Below, in pieces: positions 7,012-15,247 of a stretch of 16,427 nucleotides of DNA. The stretch is from Candidatus Margulisiibacteriota bacterium (GTDB taxonomy: Bacteria > Margulisbacteria > Marinamargulisbacteria > DT-59). The DNA lies in NCBI GenBank assembly GCA_013215865.1, contig JABSQL010000027.1:1-16427 (forward strand), given 5' to 3'. The translations under genes were made by a program, and so were the position numbers. Under the pieces are notes generated by a model. It saw only the letters and a list, made by a program, of their open reading frames with translations, was not told the origin of the DNA and did no database searches. Each line of letters starts with the position of its first letter. Position 1 is the first letter of the stretch.

Positions 7012-8025
7012 ATGATCATTCTTGCGATTGAGACCTCTTGTGACGAAACTGCTTGCGCCATAGTTCAGGATGGAACCACCCTTCTTGGCCACACCCTTCT
7101 TTCCCAAATGAGCACCCATAACCGCTACGGTGGTGTCGTACCAGAATTGGCATCCAGAATGCATACGGAATCTATTCATACTGTCATCTATAAAACCCTC
7201 CAAAAATCAGCGCTTTCATTTCAGGATATAAATGCCATAGCAGTCACACAAGGGCCCGGGTTAGAGGGCGCATTATTGGTGGGAATGGCCGCTGCTAAAA
7301 CCATGGCGGTCTCACTTAATATCCCATTAATCAGCGTCAACCACCTTCATGGACACATTTACTCTGTTTTTCTCACCCAAAAACCCAGACTTCCGTTTAT
7401 TGCCCTGCTTATCTCGGGCGGGCATACCCAACTCATCTTGGTCAAAAAGCACTTCCATTTTGAACTTTTGGGCCAAACAAGAGATGACGCGGTTGGAGAA
7501 GCATTTGATAAAATTGCCCGGTATCTGAAACTGGGGTACCCCGGTGGACCGGTCATTGAAGAAACCGCCAAAAACGGGGATCCCACAGCCTTTAAATTTC
7601 CAAGAGCCATGAAACATGATGGCCTTGACTTTAGTTTTTCAGGCCTCAAGACTGCCGTCATTCAACAGATCATGGCACTAGAGGAATCCAAGAAAACCAT
7701 TCCCATTGCTGATATTTGTGCCAGCTTTCAGCAAGCCGTTATCGATATACTCATCCATAAATCACTGAAAGCGGCCCGATCCCATCATATTGAAAGAGTG
7801 CTTGTTACGGGCGGTGTATCCGCCAACCAAACTCTCATTTCAGAAATGACCCACGCATTCAAAGAAAAAGGGTTACGGCTATATTCACCCCCCCTCGAAT
7901 ATTGTACAGATAACGCGGCCATGATTGGAATTGCAGCCCATTTCCAAATGAAACACCAAAAAGAGTGGTCATACCGTGCAAGCGTTAAACCAGGATTGGG
8001 TATTTGCGATTTAATCAGGCGATAA
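7012..8025 (+). CDS. tsaD: tRNA N6-adenosine threonylcarbamoyltransferase TsaD
   Basis: TsaD transfers the threonylcarbamoyl group from TC-AMP to A37 of ANN-decoding tRNAs (t6A), working with TsaB and TsaE in the cytosol. The 337 residues are full length. The N-terminal ASKHA motif is AIETSCDETACAIV (5-18), followed by RYGGVVPELASRMH (38-51) and GPGLEGALLVG (81-91). The metal ligands appear as H111 and H115 in NHLHGH and D300 in CTDNAA, matching the spacing of the known enzymes. LISGGHTQL, GEAFDK and FSFSGLKTAV are also present. The start is set by the family N-terminus, which begins exactly at this ATG. The last 22 bases overlap rpoN. No tsaB, tsaE or tsaC lies nearby. Confidence 0.97.
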   Translation: MIILAIETSCDETACAIVQDGTTLLGHTLLSQMSTHNRYGGVVPELASRMHTESIHTVIYKTLQKSALSFQDINAIAVTQGPGLEGALLVGMAAAKTMAVSLNIPLISVNHLHGHIYSVFLTQKPRLPFIALLISGGHTQLILVKKHFHFELLGQTRDDAVGEAFDKIARYLKLGYPGGPVIEETAKNGDPTAFKFPRAMKHDGLDFSFSGLKTAVIQQIMALEESKKTIPIADICASFQQAVIDILIHKSLKAARSHHIERVLVTGGVSANQTLISEMTHAFKEKGLRLYSPPLEYCTDNAAMIGIAAHFQMKHQKEWSYRASVKPGLGICDLIRR

Positions 8026-9314
8026 ATCAACTTCAATCTCTAAAACATATTTTATCCCCAAAGATGATTCACCTGATGAACACCTTTCAAATGGGGTATC
8101 AAGATTTGGTAACCCATATCCATGAGGTAAGTGAAGATAATGTTTTTTTGGAAATTTCAAAAGAAGATTCACTCATCACAATGCCCTATAAAACAGCCTC
8201 TATTTCTTCAGGCCCCGAAATCTCAGAGTTTGTCGCAGATACAAAAGGCATTTCTTTATTTGATCATGCCATGACCCAACTAGAGGTGGCCCACCTTCCC
8301 AACACAGAATATGCCATTGTAAAGGAACTGATTGAACACCTCGATACACGCGGCTTTGTTTCCCAATATAAAGATATACAAAAAAAACTCATGTCCACTT
8401 TAAATATTTCTGAAAGAAAAGTTCACGATGGACTCAAAATCCTTCACAGTTTTGAGCCGGATGGCCTCGGCGCCAGAACCCTAAAAGAATGTTTTCTCAT
8501 CCAAGTCCAATCCCACCAATTTGAAGATGATGCTCTCAATGACACACTCAAAAAAGTCATCCAAAACCACCTGGAAGATTTATCCAAACAACAGTATAAA
8601 ACCATTTCTTCTGCCCTAGGCATCGATGAAGAAGGGGTTCTGGCCATTCATTCGTTTATTAAAGACAATCTAGATCCCAACCCCGGCGGCGCATTTAACA
8701 ACCCTTCTTTGAACTACCATATCACGCCTTCTTATGAAGTTTCTGTGAAAGAAAACCAACTTCAAATTAAGAATTTAGAGAAAACAAACGGCATCCAAAT
8801 CAACCTATCAGAAAAATATGCGGCCATTCTCGAAGACCCTAACATTGATGTAGAAACCAAGACCTACCTTACGACTAAACTGGAAAAGGCAAAGGAACTC
8901 ATTGATAACGTCAACCAACGGCAAGAAAATCTAGATACCATGGTTCACACCATTTTAACCAAACAGATGCCATTCTTGAAAAATGGGACCTCTTTCCTAG
9001 AACCCCTTCTTCAGAAAGACCTGGCCAAGCTACTCTCTCTATCTCCATCAACGATATCTCGAATTGTGTCTTCTAAATATGTCTTAACCCCCCATGGGTC
9101 TCTGTCTTTAAAGAGTTTATGTCCCAGAGGATATTTTGGTAAAACCAAAGAAAGACTCAAAAGAATCGTAAAAGATATGATTGCAAAGTACCCCACCTAT
9201 TCTGACGAAAAAATCAAAGAATTGCTCCACGCACAAAATATTACCCTTGCCCGTAGAACGGTCGCCAAATACCGAAAAATATGGAACATCCCCAATCATT
9301 TCAAACGCATTTAG
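8004..9314 (+). CDS. rpoN: RNA polymerase sigma-54 factor
   Basis: Sigma-54 recognises -24/-12 promoters and needs AAA+ activators for open-complex formation. The 436 residues are somewhat shorter than the usual 450-500. Region I is recognisable at residues 4-50 (NQLQSLKHILSPKMIHLM). It is followed by an acidic/core-binding section. A DNA-binding helix-turn-helix is seen around LLQKDLAKLLSLSPSTISRIVSSKYVLTPHG. The RpoN box ARRTVAKYR is at 416-424 and perfectly matches the family signature. The gene starts with TTG inside the end of tsaD (22 bp overlap), with an AGGA 8 nt upstream, so translational coupling is likely. It ends with TAG shortly after the RpoN box, showing that TAG is a genuine stop in this organism. 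Its 3' end overlaps convergent ispD by 14 bp. I found no clear -24/-12 promoter in the window. Confidence 0.95.
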   Translation: MRFNQAINQLQSLKHILSPKMIHLMNTFQMGYQDLVTHIHEVSEDNVFLEISKEDSLITMPYKTASISSGPEISEFVADTKGISLFDHAMTQLEVAHLPNTEYAIVKELIEHLDTRGFVSQYKDIQKKLMSTLNISERKVHDGLKILHSFEPDGLGARTLKECFLIQVQSHQFEDDALNDTLKKVIQNHLEDLSKQQYKTISSALGIDEEGVLAIHSFIKDNLDPNPGGAFNNPSLNYHITPSYEVSVKENQLQIKNLEKTNGIQINLSEKYAAILEDPNIDVETKTYLTTKLEKAKELIDNVNQRQENLDTMVHTILTKQMPFLKNGTSFLEPLLQKDLAKLLSLSPSTISRIVSSKYVLTPHGSLSLKSLCPRGYFGKTKERLKRIVKDMIAKYPTYSDEKIKELLHAQNITLARRTVAKYRKIWNIPNHFKRI

Positions 9315-9963
9315 ATGCAATGAACAAATCTTCAGGATAGGTTATTTTAATATTTCGCCTATCTCCAGGAACAACATGAATAGGAATATGGTTTTTTTCC
9401 ATGAGCATGGCTTCGTCTGTAACAGACATATTTTCACCACCCTCATATATTGTCTTCAGACGATCATACTGAAATAACTGGGGTGTTTGAACAGAATATA
9501 TGTGATCTCGAGATACCGTTTCTATCACTTGACCGTTCTCAACCCGTTTCATGGTGTCTACCACAGGCAAGCCAGGAATCACGCAGGGAAAGGCGCCAGA
9601 CCCTTCGATCACGCGTTGGATCACCCCCAACGTAACCATCGGTCTGGCCGCATCATGAACCATCACATAATCTGTTTTTTTAAGCGCCTCAAATCCATTT
9701 TGTACCGACTGTTGCCGCGTAACCCCGCCTTTGACAATCTGAAACCGATCTTGCATCTGGTAGTGACTCAACACTTTTTGAAGTTGGGCATCCCTCTCTG
9801 AGTCAATGGTAATCACAAACTGAGTAATCTCCGGTATATTCTGAAAGGCTTCACAAGAATACAAAATGATGGGCTTACCATTTAAAGCCACAAATGGCTT
9901 TCCTTCTTTTGCACCCAGGCGACGGCCACTTCCCCCTGCTGTGATAATAAGTCCAATATTCAT
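9301..9963 (-). CDS. ispD: 2-C-methyl-D-erythritol 4-phosphate cytidylyltransferase
   Basis: IspD couples CTP with MEP to form CDP-ME, the third step of the non-mevalonate isoprenoid pathway. The 220 residues are near the usual length. The nucleotide-binding loop is ITAGGSGRRLG (7-17) with K22 seven residues after R15, as in the characterised enzyme. Other family motifs are HDAARP (103-108), VVDTMKR (134-140), VQTPQLF (158-164), TDEAMLME (182-189) and NIKITYPEDL (204-213). The gene follows trpD by 9 nt. A GGTGAGG-type ribosome binding site, partly over the trpD stop, precedes the ATG. It is the last gene of its operon and converges with rpoN. No ispF is adjacent. Confidence 0.95.
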   Translation of the reverse strand: MNIGLIITAGGSGRRLGAKEGKPFVALNGKPIILYSCEAFQNIPEITQFVITIDSERDAQLQKVLSHYQMQDRFQIVKGGVTRQQSVQNGFEALKKTDYVMVHDAARPMVTLGVIQRVIEGSGAFPCVIPGLPVVDTMKRVENGQVIETVSRDHIYSVQTPQLFQYDRLKTIYEGGENMSVTDEAMLMEKNHIPIHVVPGDRRNIKITYPEDLFIASKCV

Positions 9964-9972
9964 TTCCTCACC

Positions 9973-10989
9973 TTACCTTAGCAATTGATTGGCGGATTCT
10001 TTATAGGTATTAAATACATCTAATACTTTCCCAGATTTCAGGGCCTTTTGCGCCTGAATAAACCCCTCTTCTATGGAAGGGGCCTGCCCAAAACAGGCAC
10101 TGGCTACACCTGCATTTAAGCATACAAGGGCATGCAATGTACCCTGTGGATCTTGATTTCGTAATAGTTTATAGAACAGGTCAATATTGTCTTCAGATCT
10201 ATTTCCAAAAACAGGGGGATTTCCACATTTCAAACCCAAGGATTTGGGATCAAATTGGGATTTGGAAATATAAGATGTCCCGACTTCCCAAATATCTGAA
10301 ACTCCATGAATAGATACATCATCCACCCCACCCGAACCCACCACAATGTACGCCCGTTTTCCGCCCAAACGTTGAAATGTGAGGGCCAGTTTTTCTGCAT
10401 TTTCATGGTTTGTAGTACCAATCACTTGTATAGGAACAGAAGCAGGGTTACATAAGGGACCTAGTAAATTAAAAATAGTACGTGTCTTTATTTGAGCACG
10501 CGCAGGCCCCACAAACCGCATGGCAGGATGATATTGCCTCGCAAACAAGAAACACAGCCCTGTCTTTTTAAATAACACTTCAGATATAGCAGGATCCACG
10601 TCAATGGGAATTCCCAACGCCTCTAAAAAGTCAAAACTACCATTGGCCATTTTAGACCCCCGATTGCCATGTTTCGCGATGGGAACCCCCATGGCCGCTA
10701 AAACAAAAGCAGCGGCAGAAGACACATTAAATCGGGCATTTCCTGACCCACCTGTCCCACATACGTCCATCGCGTCCGTATGAAGATGTATCGGCTTCAT
10801 ATGTGAACGGAGGACTTTGACAAAACCCACCATTTCATCCACCGTTTCCCCTTTTTCTTTGAGGGATATTAATAATAATTTTATATCCTCAACAGAAGAT
10901 GTTCCTTTTAAAATTTCTGACAAAACAGCTGCACTTTCTTCTTCAGTCAACTCTCCCTTGTCATTTAAACGTTGTAGATAGTGTTTCAA
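9973..10989 (-). CDS. trpD: Anthranilate phosphoribosyltransferase
   Basis: TrpD joins anthranilate to PRPP, the second committed step of tryptophan synthesis. The 338 residues are full length. The helical N-terminal domain is followed by the PRPP-binding loop DVCGTGGSGNARFNVS (75-90), where the common form is GTGGD. Then come AKHGNRG (105-111) and RTIFNLLGPLCNPA (170-183). The family Mg-binding Asp-Glu pair appears as D223-D224, a conservative Glu to Asp change. The start is TTG at 10989, overlapping the TGA of the upstream gene (TTGA). No later in-frame ATG would keep the first helix. It is an orphan here: no other trp gene lies in the window. A thymidine or pyrimidine phosphorylase relative is unlikely, given the KHGNR and LGPL motifs. 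Confidence 0.92.
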   Translation of the reverse strand: MKHYLQRLNDKGELTEEESAAVLSEILKGTSSVEDIKLLLISLKEKGETVDEMVGFVKVLRSHMKPIHLHTDAMDVCGTGGSGNARFNVSSAAAFVLAAMGVPIAKHGNRGSKMANGSFDFLEALGIPIDVDPAISEVLFKKTGLCFLFARQYHPAMRFVGPARAQIKTRTIFNLLGPLCNPASVPIQVIGTTNHENAEKLALTFQRLGGKRAYIVVGSGGVDDVSIHGVSDIWEVGTSYISKSQFDPKSLGLKCGNPPVFGNRSEDNIDLFYKLLRNQDPQGTLHALVCLNAGVASACFGQAPSIEEGFIQAQKALKSGKVLDVFNTYKESANQLLR

Positions 10990-11618
10990 GATGGTGTATC
11001 CGCCCCCTCTTGACCAAATAAACCCACTAAATCGAGGGGTTTAACGGTTTGGGCATTTTTGTTTTCATTCAATATTTCATCCAAAGATTTAATAAATTGA
11101 ACAAAGGCTGAAAAATAGGGAATAACCCGTCTATTTATTTCTTCTTTATTTCTGAGATGATGGTCCTCTAACTCGGCTTCAATATTGAGCAAATTTTCGG
11201 AAAGTGTTGTATAGACTGATAATACCTGATGAGAGGAATTTAATACTTGCGTCACCCGTTCTAGTGAGATGTAGGGTTTATATGATTCCGATAGCTCTAT
11301 AACATCAGGCAACTTGTCTATTTTTGTAAACGCGACTTCTGCATAACAATCAAATTGTTCAATGTAGCGTTCTTTGTCTTCATCTGTGTAGGATTCAATT
11401 TCTATAAATATAGGATACTTTTCTAGCCGTTGAATGGCCTTTTTAATCCCTCTGAAACCAAACGGCTTCCCTTTGACCATGATTAACTCTGGCTTTAGAA
11501 AGGGATGCTTTGCTGAAAACCGTTCTAGCAAAGTTTCTGAAACAGCGTTGGTAAGTTTCTCATAACTAACAATATAAAACGACTTTCGACACAACGATAA
11601 AATGGCATCATACATCAT
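10986..11618 (-). CDS. Hypothetical protein coupled to trpD
   Basis: A 210-residue soluble protein that I do not recognise. There is no signal peptide or membrane segment. The first ~105 residues look alpha/beta, with strands around ELIMVKG and YPIFIEIES and a basic patch (KGKPFGFRGIKKAIQRLEK, 49-67). The second half (about 115-190) looks helical and probably coiled (SENLLNIEAELEDHHLRNKEEINRR). The C-terminus is LVGLFGQEGADTPS. The gene is first in a three-gene unit and its stop overlaps the trpD start by 4 bp, so it may be linked to that operon by translation. The start is taken as ATG at 11618; a second ATG follows immediately. No Shine-Dalgarno is seen. I assign no function. Confidence 0.75.
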   Translation of the reverse strand: MMYDAILSLCRKSFYIVSYEKLTNAVSETLLERFSAKHPFLKPELIMVKGKPFGFRGIKKAIQRLEKYPIFIEIESYTDEDKERYIEQFDCYAEVAFTKIDKLPDVIELSESYKPYISLERVTQVLNSSHQVLSVYTTLSENLLNIEAELEDHHLRNKEEINRRVIPYFSAFVQFIKSLDEILNENKNAQTVKPLDLVGLFGQEGADTPS

Positions 11619-11628
11619 GAGTGGTCAA

Positions 11629-11657
11629 ACAATACTCATTTTACCGCCCACCGTCAA
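11629..11657 (-). promoter_or_regulatory. Sigma-70-type promoter of the hypothetical/trpD/ispD operon
   Basis: On the minus strand TTGACG (11657-11652) and TATTGT (11634-11629) are separated by an optimal 17 bp. The -35 matches 5 of 6 consensus bases and the -10 matches 4 of 6. The -10 ends 10 nt before the ATG at 11618, so the mRNA leader would be about 3-4 nt. Confidence 0.6.
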
Positions 11658-11675
11658 TGGGAGTATTACAGAGGG

Positions 11676-11703
11676 TAGACAATTCGGGTCATTTTCATAT
11701 ATT
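11676..11703 (+). promoter_or_regulatory. Candidate promoter of the PEPC-like gene
   Basis: TAGACA (11676-11681) and TATATT (11698-11703) are separated by 16 bp and each matches 5 of 6 consensus bases. Initiation near 11710 would leave a leader of about 32 nt carrying the Shine-Dalgarno site. It lies back-to-back with the promoter of the opposing operon. Confidence 0.5.
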
Positions 11704-11726
11704 TTTAATGCATACATTTGCTACAC

Positions 11727-11732
11727 AGGAGG
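11727..11732 (+). promoter_or_regulatory. Shine-Dalgarno site deciding the start of the PEPC-like gene
   Basis: A perfect AGGAGG lies 9 nt before the ATG at 11742. The longer frame could start at TTG 11718, but that would put this site inside the coding region, so 11742 is preferred. Confidence 0.85.
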
Positions 11733-11741
11733 AAACCACAC

Positions 11742-14700
11742 ATGCAGATATTGAAGATCGTATCCGTTCGCTCATATTCAGATTTAACCCGCTCTCAAAT
11801 ACCCATCAATTCTCTTGATGATGCCCTTGAATATATCTCTCAAATTAGTGGCACTAACCCTACCAAATCCTTGTCCCATTTCCCGCCCAACGGCTCGAGT
11901 TGTATCTTAGATCAATCAGGGGCCCTTAATAATCAAGTCATTGCTATGGGCCAAAAAGTGGTTGAGACCATTGAGGCATTGCGTTCTCCAGATCTCACAC
12001 AAGAATCTTTTGATGAACTAAAATCTAAATTAAATGACCTGATCACCCAGTTTTTTGATCTTGCAATCATGTATGCCTTCCTTCATGTCTATAAAGGCCC
12101 CAGTACCAAAGCTGTATTTGACCAAATCCGTTCTGAAGAAAATTTCTTTGGAGATAGCCCCAAACCTACTACGATATTTAAGAAGGTATTACTGAAGGGG
12201 AAAGATCAACTGAAAAATGCGATTCTGAAAAGGAAAAGAAAGTCACTTTCAGAGGGCATTCATTGCACGCCTCAAATACATACACTCCTCAAGGGACTGT
12301 CTCAAGATGAAACTACAAAAATCCGACAGAAATATCAAGTGATTCTCGAAACGTTCAGAAAACTGTCTCACCAGCTCTCAGATGTGCTGATCACTGAAAG
12401 CCTCCGTACGCATCCAAATCTTAAACAGAACAGATTTTCATTTGCACATACCCTGAATCTCATTCGTTCACATCAAAACACTCTCGCCTTAACACCACGA
12501 GATATATCTGAAATGATGCGCCAAGTGATTGTATCGACGAAACATCCCTGCGAATCGCTTCACCCTCAATTTTTGAACGCAATCTCATTAATCACAACCA
12601 TGTTTTTTGATAATCTACAGTATTTAATAACCAACAGACACGCCATTGAAGCCCTGTTTAAATTGGATCATTTGGAAATTAGAAAGCCAAAAGGTGAGGC
12701 ACAAGATTCCCACTTGAAAGATGTTCAAGATCGTATTACAAATTGGGACTCTAATGAAACCAGAGGTACAACCTTGTGCCAAAAGCATTTTTCGGAAGCA
12801 CAAGAAACAAAGCATAGTTTGAATCTCACAAATGAAGCATCACCTCGTAAAGCAGAGATAGGCATCAAAAGATCCAACTGGGCACTGGACAGTGACGGTG
12901 ATTATCTCGTGCAAAATGAATACTTGTTGCATATTACCCGAAACCAAATAGCTCAAGGAGCCGAAAATTATCGAAAAAGTCGTGAGTTGGAAATCATCAA
13001 TACAACCATTTTTCAGCTATTAAACGATCTCAGGAAAGAAATGACGGATCTTCAGCTGCCGTATCCTGAAATATTTGGATCAAAAATGATTTTCGCATGT
13101 CAAATGAATCGAACAGCCGTTCATATTAGTGCCACATTAGCCACTACCAATGCCACAAACGGAAAGGATGGATACACCCATTCAGACAGGTTTTTAGAGG
13201 ATATTGATGAACTGCTGAAAAATGCCAAACAACTCGCTTCGCTTTCTGACGCTTATAAGCCTGCATCCGAACTCATTTTACAGTTTAGAGAAACGGTGAG
13301 AATGGATGGTTTTGGCACCTGTTCTGGCCAGCACCGGCAAGAGGGTAAAATATTTCTCACTATTTTAAAGGAAATGTTGGGGCCTTACATGGATGAATGC
13401 GATGGCCCCCAACTGCTTACCCTATTTATTGACATATACAAGGCCCTAAAATCAGAAAATGCACAGATGCCGCAGCCCCTTCAGTCTCTTTTAGAAAGTG
13501 CAAACCCTCAGAACATTTTTGAATATGCACTCAAAAACCACCCCTTCTTTAAAGACGCCCCCTCTCTAACCAGTGAAAATTACACACACCACATACAACA
13601 AATCGACCAAGCCATTTGTCGTCAAGAAACAGAGTTTTTGAATAGTATATTAACGATTATCGATCACACAGCCATTGGCACCATTATTATTAGCCAAGTA
13701 GAAACGGCCTCCCAAATAATGGCTGCACAAATATTATTTCACCTCGCTGATTTAGAAAATGCAACCGTTGGCCCACTTGGAGAGAATCGACAGGCCCTTC
13801 TAAACCTCCCAACAGAAGTTGAAAAAATTGAAGAAAAACTTCAACCTCTGAAAGAGATTTTACCCGAACTTGAAAGAAGTCTTACAGAGTGTCTTTCCAC
13901 TACTACCCAGTTGGATTCTAGAGCCAGAAGCCTCAAACTATATCTGACTGTTACTGAATGGTTTGACAAACACCAGTCTGTATTGGAATTTCTATACCAG
14001 GCAGGATACAGTGATAACGGAAAGTTGGTCGGGGCAGTCGGGGCCAAAGAAGGGCTGAATGCTTGTATAAAACGCCTTTATGAGATTCTTAATAAACGTA
14101 TCCTAGACACCGTCTTGGAAGTAGCCGAGAAAGAATTGTACGAGACAGATTTGAGAAAAATCGAAGTCCTTTGTTCTCGACTTCAGGTGTTTCTAGGGGG
14201 TGGTACCAGCCCTGGCAGAAGTGGTGGGATTGTCAATTTCGGCGGCATACGGGAAGATTTTGCCTTGTTAATCACCCATATACTGGGTAAATATCTCCAT
14301 AATTTAATGTGGACTGCACAGGGAAATGGAAAAACGTTTAATCAACTGCACCCTAAAATTTGGGGCATGGTATTGGAACAGGTGTTATCCGCACAATCTC
14401 AGAGTATGATCGAATACTTACTCAATGGCGAAACCGCTAGCCCCATCCTAGATTCCCTAGGAAATGACCAAAAAGATATCATTGAAGACTTTATTTTTGG
14501 TACATTCTTGCACACTGAATATGATTTTCCGAACGATGAGGCACAACTTAAAAAACACTTTCTCGTATTTTTTGATCTCTTTTTGAACAACCAAACCCTT
14601 AAACGGGCCAAAGCAAGCTTAAGACCCAGCTCTAGACAGAAACCCGAAGACGCAGATGACAACCGGGCCATTGGGACCCAAGTCGCCCAACTTGCCACTT

Positions 14701-15203
14701 CTTTTAATTACACACTTATATTGCTAGATTTTAAATCGATCTTTACTGATTTTGATGGACCAAAAGGTGTTGCCAAGCAACTGGAACAAGATGAACATTT
14801 TAGATTGACCTTCGCAAGCATGTATTACCAATATAAATCCGTCGATTGGGAATATCTCACCTACCACTACCAATCTTTAATGAATGACCCTTTAATATCA
14901 GATGAAGATACGTTTATTATCTCGGCATATTTTGTGAAAATAATCGAATCATATGACAGACTAAAAAATCAAATTGACCGTATCCCAAATGTAACAAACT
15001 ATCTAGACAGGTCCAATCTTGAAAGAATTGAGCATGCAAAACAACACTGTCTGCCATGGCGAATAAAATTAACCAACTTAGGAATACGCCTAAGAGCTGA
15101 AAATAACATCTCAGGAGACAGAAAAGAAGAACGAGCTAAAATTATCGACGAGATTTACAAAACAAAAGGGGCCATTCAAGCCATCTTGGGCATTTCTGGT
15201 TAA
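11742..15203 (+). CDS. Highly divergent phosphoenolpyruvate carboxylase-like protein, probable pseudoenzyme
   Basis: 1153 residues, soluble, mostly helical, with no signal peptide. PEP carboxylases usually have 850-970. Motifs are colinear with the bacterial enzyme (E. coli counterparts from memory). STKHPCES with H268 matches TAHPTE (H138). NWALDSDGD (W380) matches SWMGGDRDGN. FGTCSGQ (524-530) matches FGL..LDIRQ, with the Arg (R396) replaced by G529. ISQVETASQ (650-658) matches VISMA..PSD. PLGEN (E681) matches PLFET. AGYSDNGK (754-761) keeps D758 and K761 of GYSDSxKD. FLGGGTSPGRSGG (817-829) matches FHGRGGSxGRGG: His579 becomes L818 and Arg581 becomes G820, but Arg587 stays as R826. TAQG (858-861) matches TEQGE. 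LRPSSR and NRAI keep R961 and R975, 14 apart as in R699/R713. The end is LGISG instead of MRNTG, losing the aspartate-binding Asn. Some catalytic residues persist and several are lost, so ordinary PEP carboxylation seems unlikely. The long intact frame argues against decay. Confidence 0.8.
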   Translation: MQILKIVSVRSYSDLTRSQIPINSLDDALEYISQISGTNPTKSLSHFPPNGSSCILDQSGALNNQVIAMGQKVVETIEALRSPDLTQESFDELKSKLNDLITQFFDLAIMYAFLHVYKGPSTKAVFDQIRSEENFFGDSPKPTTIFKKVLLKGKDQLKNAILKRKRKSLSEGIHCTPQIHTLLKGLSQDETTKIRQKYQVILETFRKLSHQLSDVLITESLRTHPNLKQNRFSFAHTLNLIRSHQNTLALTPRDISEMMRQVIVSTKHPCESLHPQFLNAISLITTMFFDNLQYLITNRHAIEALFKLDHLEIRKPKGEAQDSHLKDVQDRITNWDSNETRGTTLCQKHFSEAQETKHSLNLTNEASPRKAEIGIKRSNWALDSDGDYLVQNEYLLHITRNQIAQGAENYRKSRELEIINTTIFQLLNDLRKEMTDLQLPYPEIFGSKMIFACQMNRTAVHISATLATTNATNGKDGYTHSDRFLEDIDELLKNAKQLASLSDAYKPASELILQFRETVRMDGFGTCSGQHRQEGKIFLTILKEMLGPYMDECDGPQLLTLFIDIYKALKSENAQMPQPLQSLLESANPQNIFEYALKNHPFFKDAPSLTSENYTHHIQQIDQAICRQETEFLNSILTIIDHTAIGTIIISQVETASQIMAAQILFHLADLENATVGPLGENRQALLNLPTEVEKIEEKLQPLKEILPELERSLTECLSTTTQLDSRARSLKLYLTVTEWFDKHQSVLEFLYQAGYSDNGKLVGAVGAKEGLNACIKRLYEILNKRILDTVLEVAEKELYETDLRKIEVLCSRLQVFLGGGTSPGRSGGIVNFGGIREDFALLITHILGKYLHNLMWTAQGNGKTFNQLHPKIWGMVLEQVLSAQSQSMIEYLLNGETASPILDSLGNDQKDIIEDFIFGTFLHTEYDFPNDEAQLKKHFLVFFDLFLNNQTLKRAKASLRPSSRQKPEDADDNRAIGTQVAQLATSFNYTLILLDFKSIFTDFDGPKGVAKQLEQDEHFRLTFASMYYQYKSVDWEYLTYHYQSLMNDPLISDEDTFIISAYFVKIIESYDRLKNQIDRIPNVTNYLDRSNLERIEHAKQHCLPWRIKLTNLGIRLRAENNISGDRKEERAKIIDEIYKTKGAIQAILGISG

Positions 15204-15223
15204 ACGCTCGTATCTGGTTAAAC
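15195..15223 (+). repeat. 11-bp direct repeat at the end of the PEPC-like gene
   Basis: TCTGGTTAAAC occurs at 15195-15205 and again at 15213-15223, with an 18-bp period. The first copy includes the last codons and the TAA stop of the PEPC-like gene. The second lies just upstream of the -10 of the next gene. It could be a regulator site pair or a small tandem duplication. Confidence 0.55.
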
Positions 15224-15230
15224 AATCCGC

Positions 15231-15236
15231 TATGAT
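15231..15236 (+). promoter_or_regulatory. -10 box TATGAT of the O-antigen ligase-like gene
   Basis: TATGAT matches 5 of 6 consensus bases and ends 11 nt before the ATG at 15248, giving a predicted leader of about 5 nt. No good -35 is seen at 16-18 bp; the position is occupied by the spacer between the two direct-repeat copies. An AGGA is only 2 nt from the ATG, too close to serve as a normal Shine-Dalgarno. Confidence 0.4.
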
Positions 15237-15247
15237 ACTATTAGGAT

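Noticed and set aside
7327..8036. Minus-strand open frames opposite tsaD
   Set aside because: They are shadows of a strongly conserved plus-strand gene and have no recognisable motifs.
11718..11741. TTG at 11718 as the start of the PEPC-like gene
   Set aside because: It would place the perfect AGGAGG inside the coding sequence; the ATG at 11742 is ideally spaced from it.
13312..13330. Sigma-54 promoter-like TGGCAC element
   Set aside because: It lies inside the PEPC-like coding region and lacks a TTGC at the -12 spacing; no other convincing -24/-12 pair was found near gene starts.
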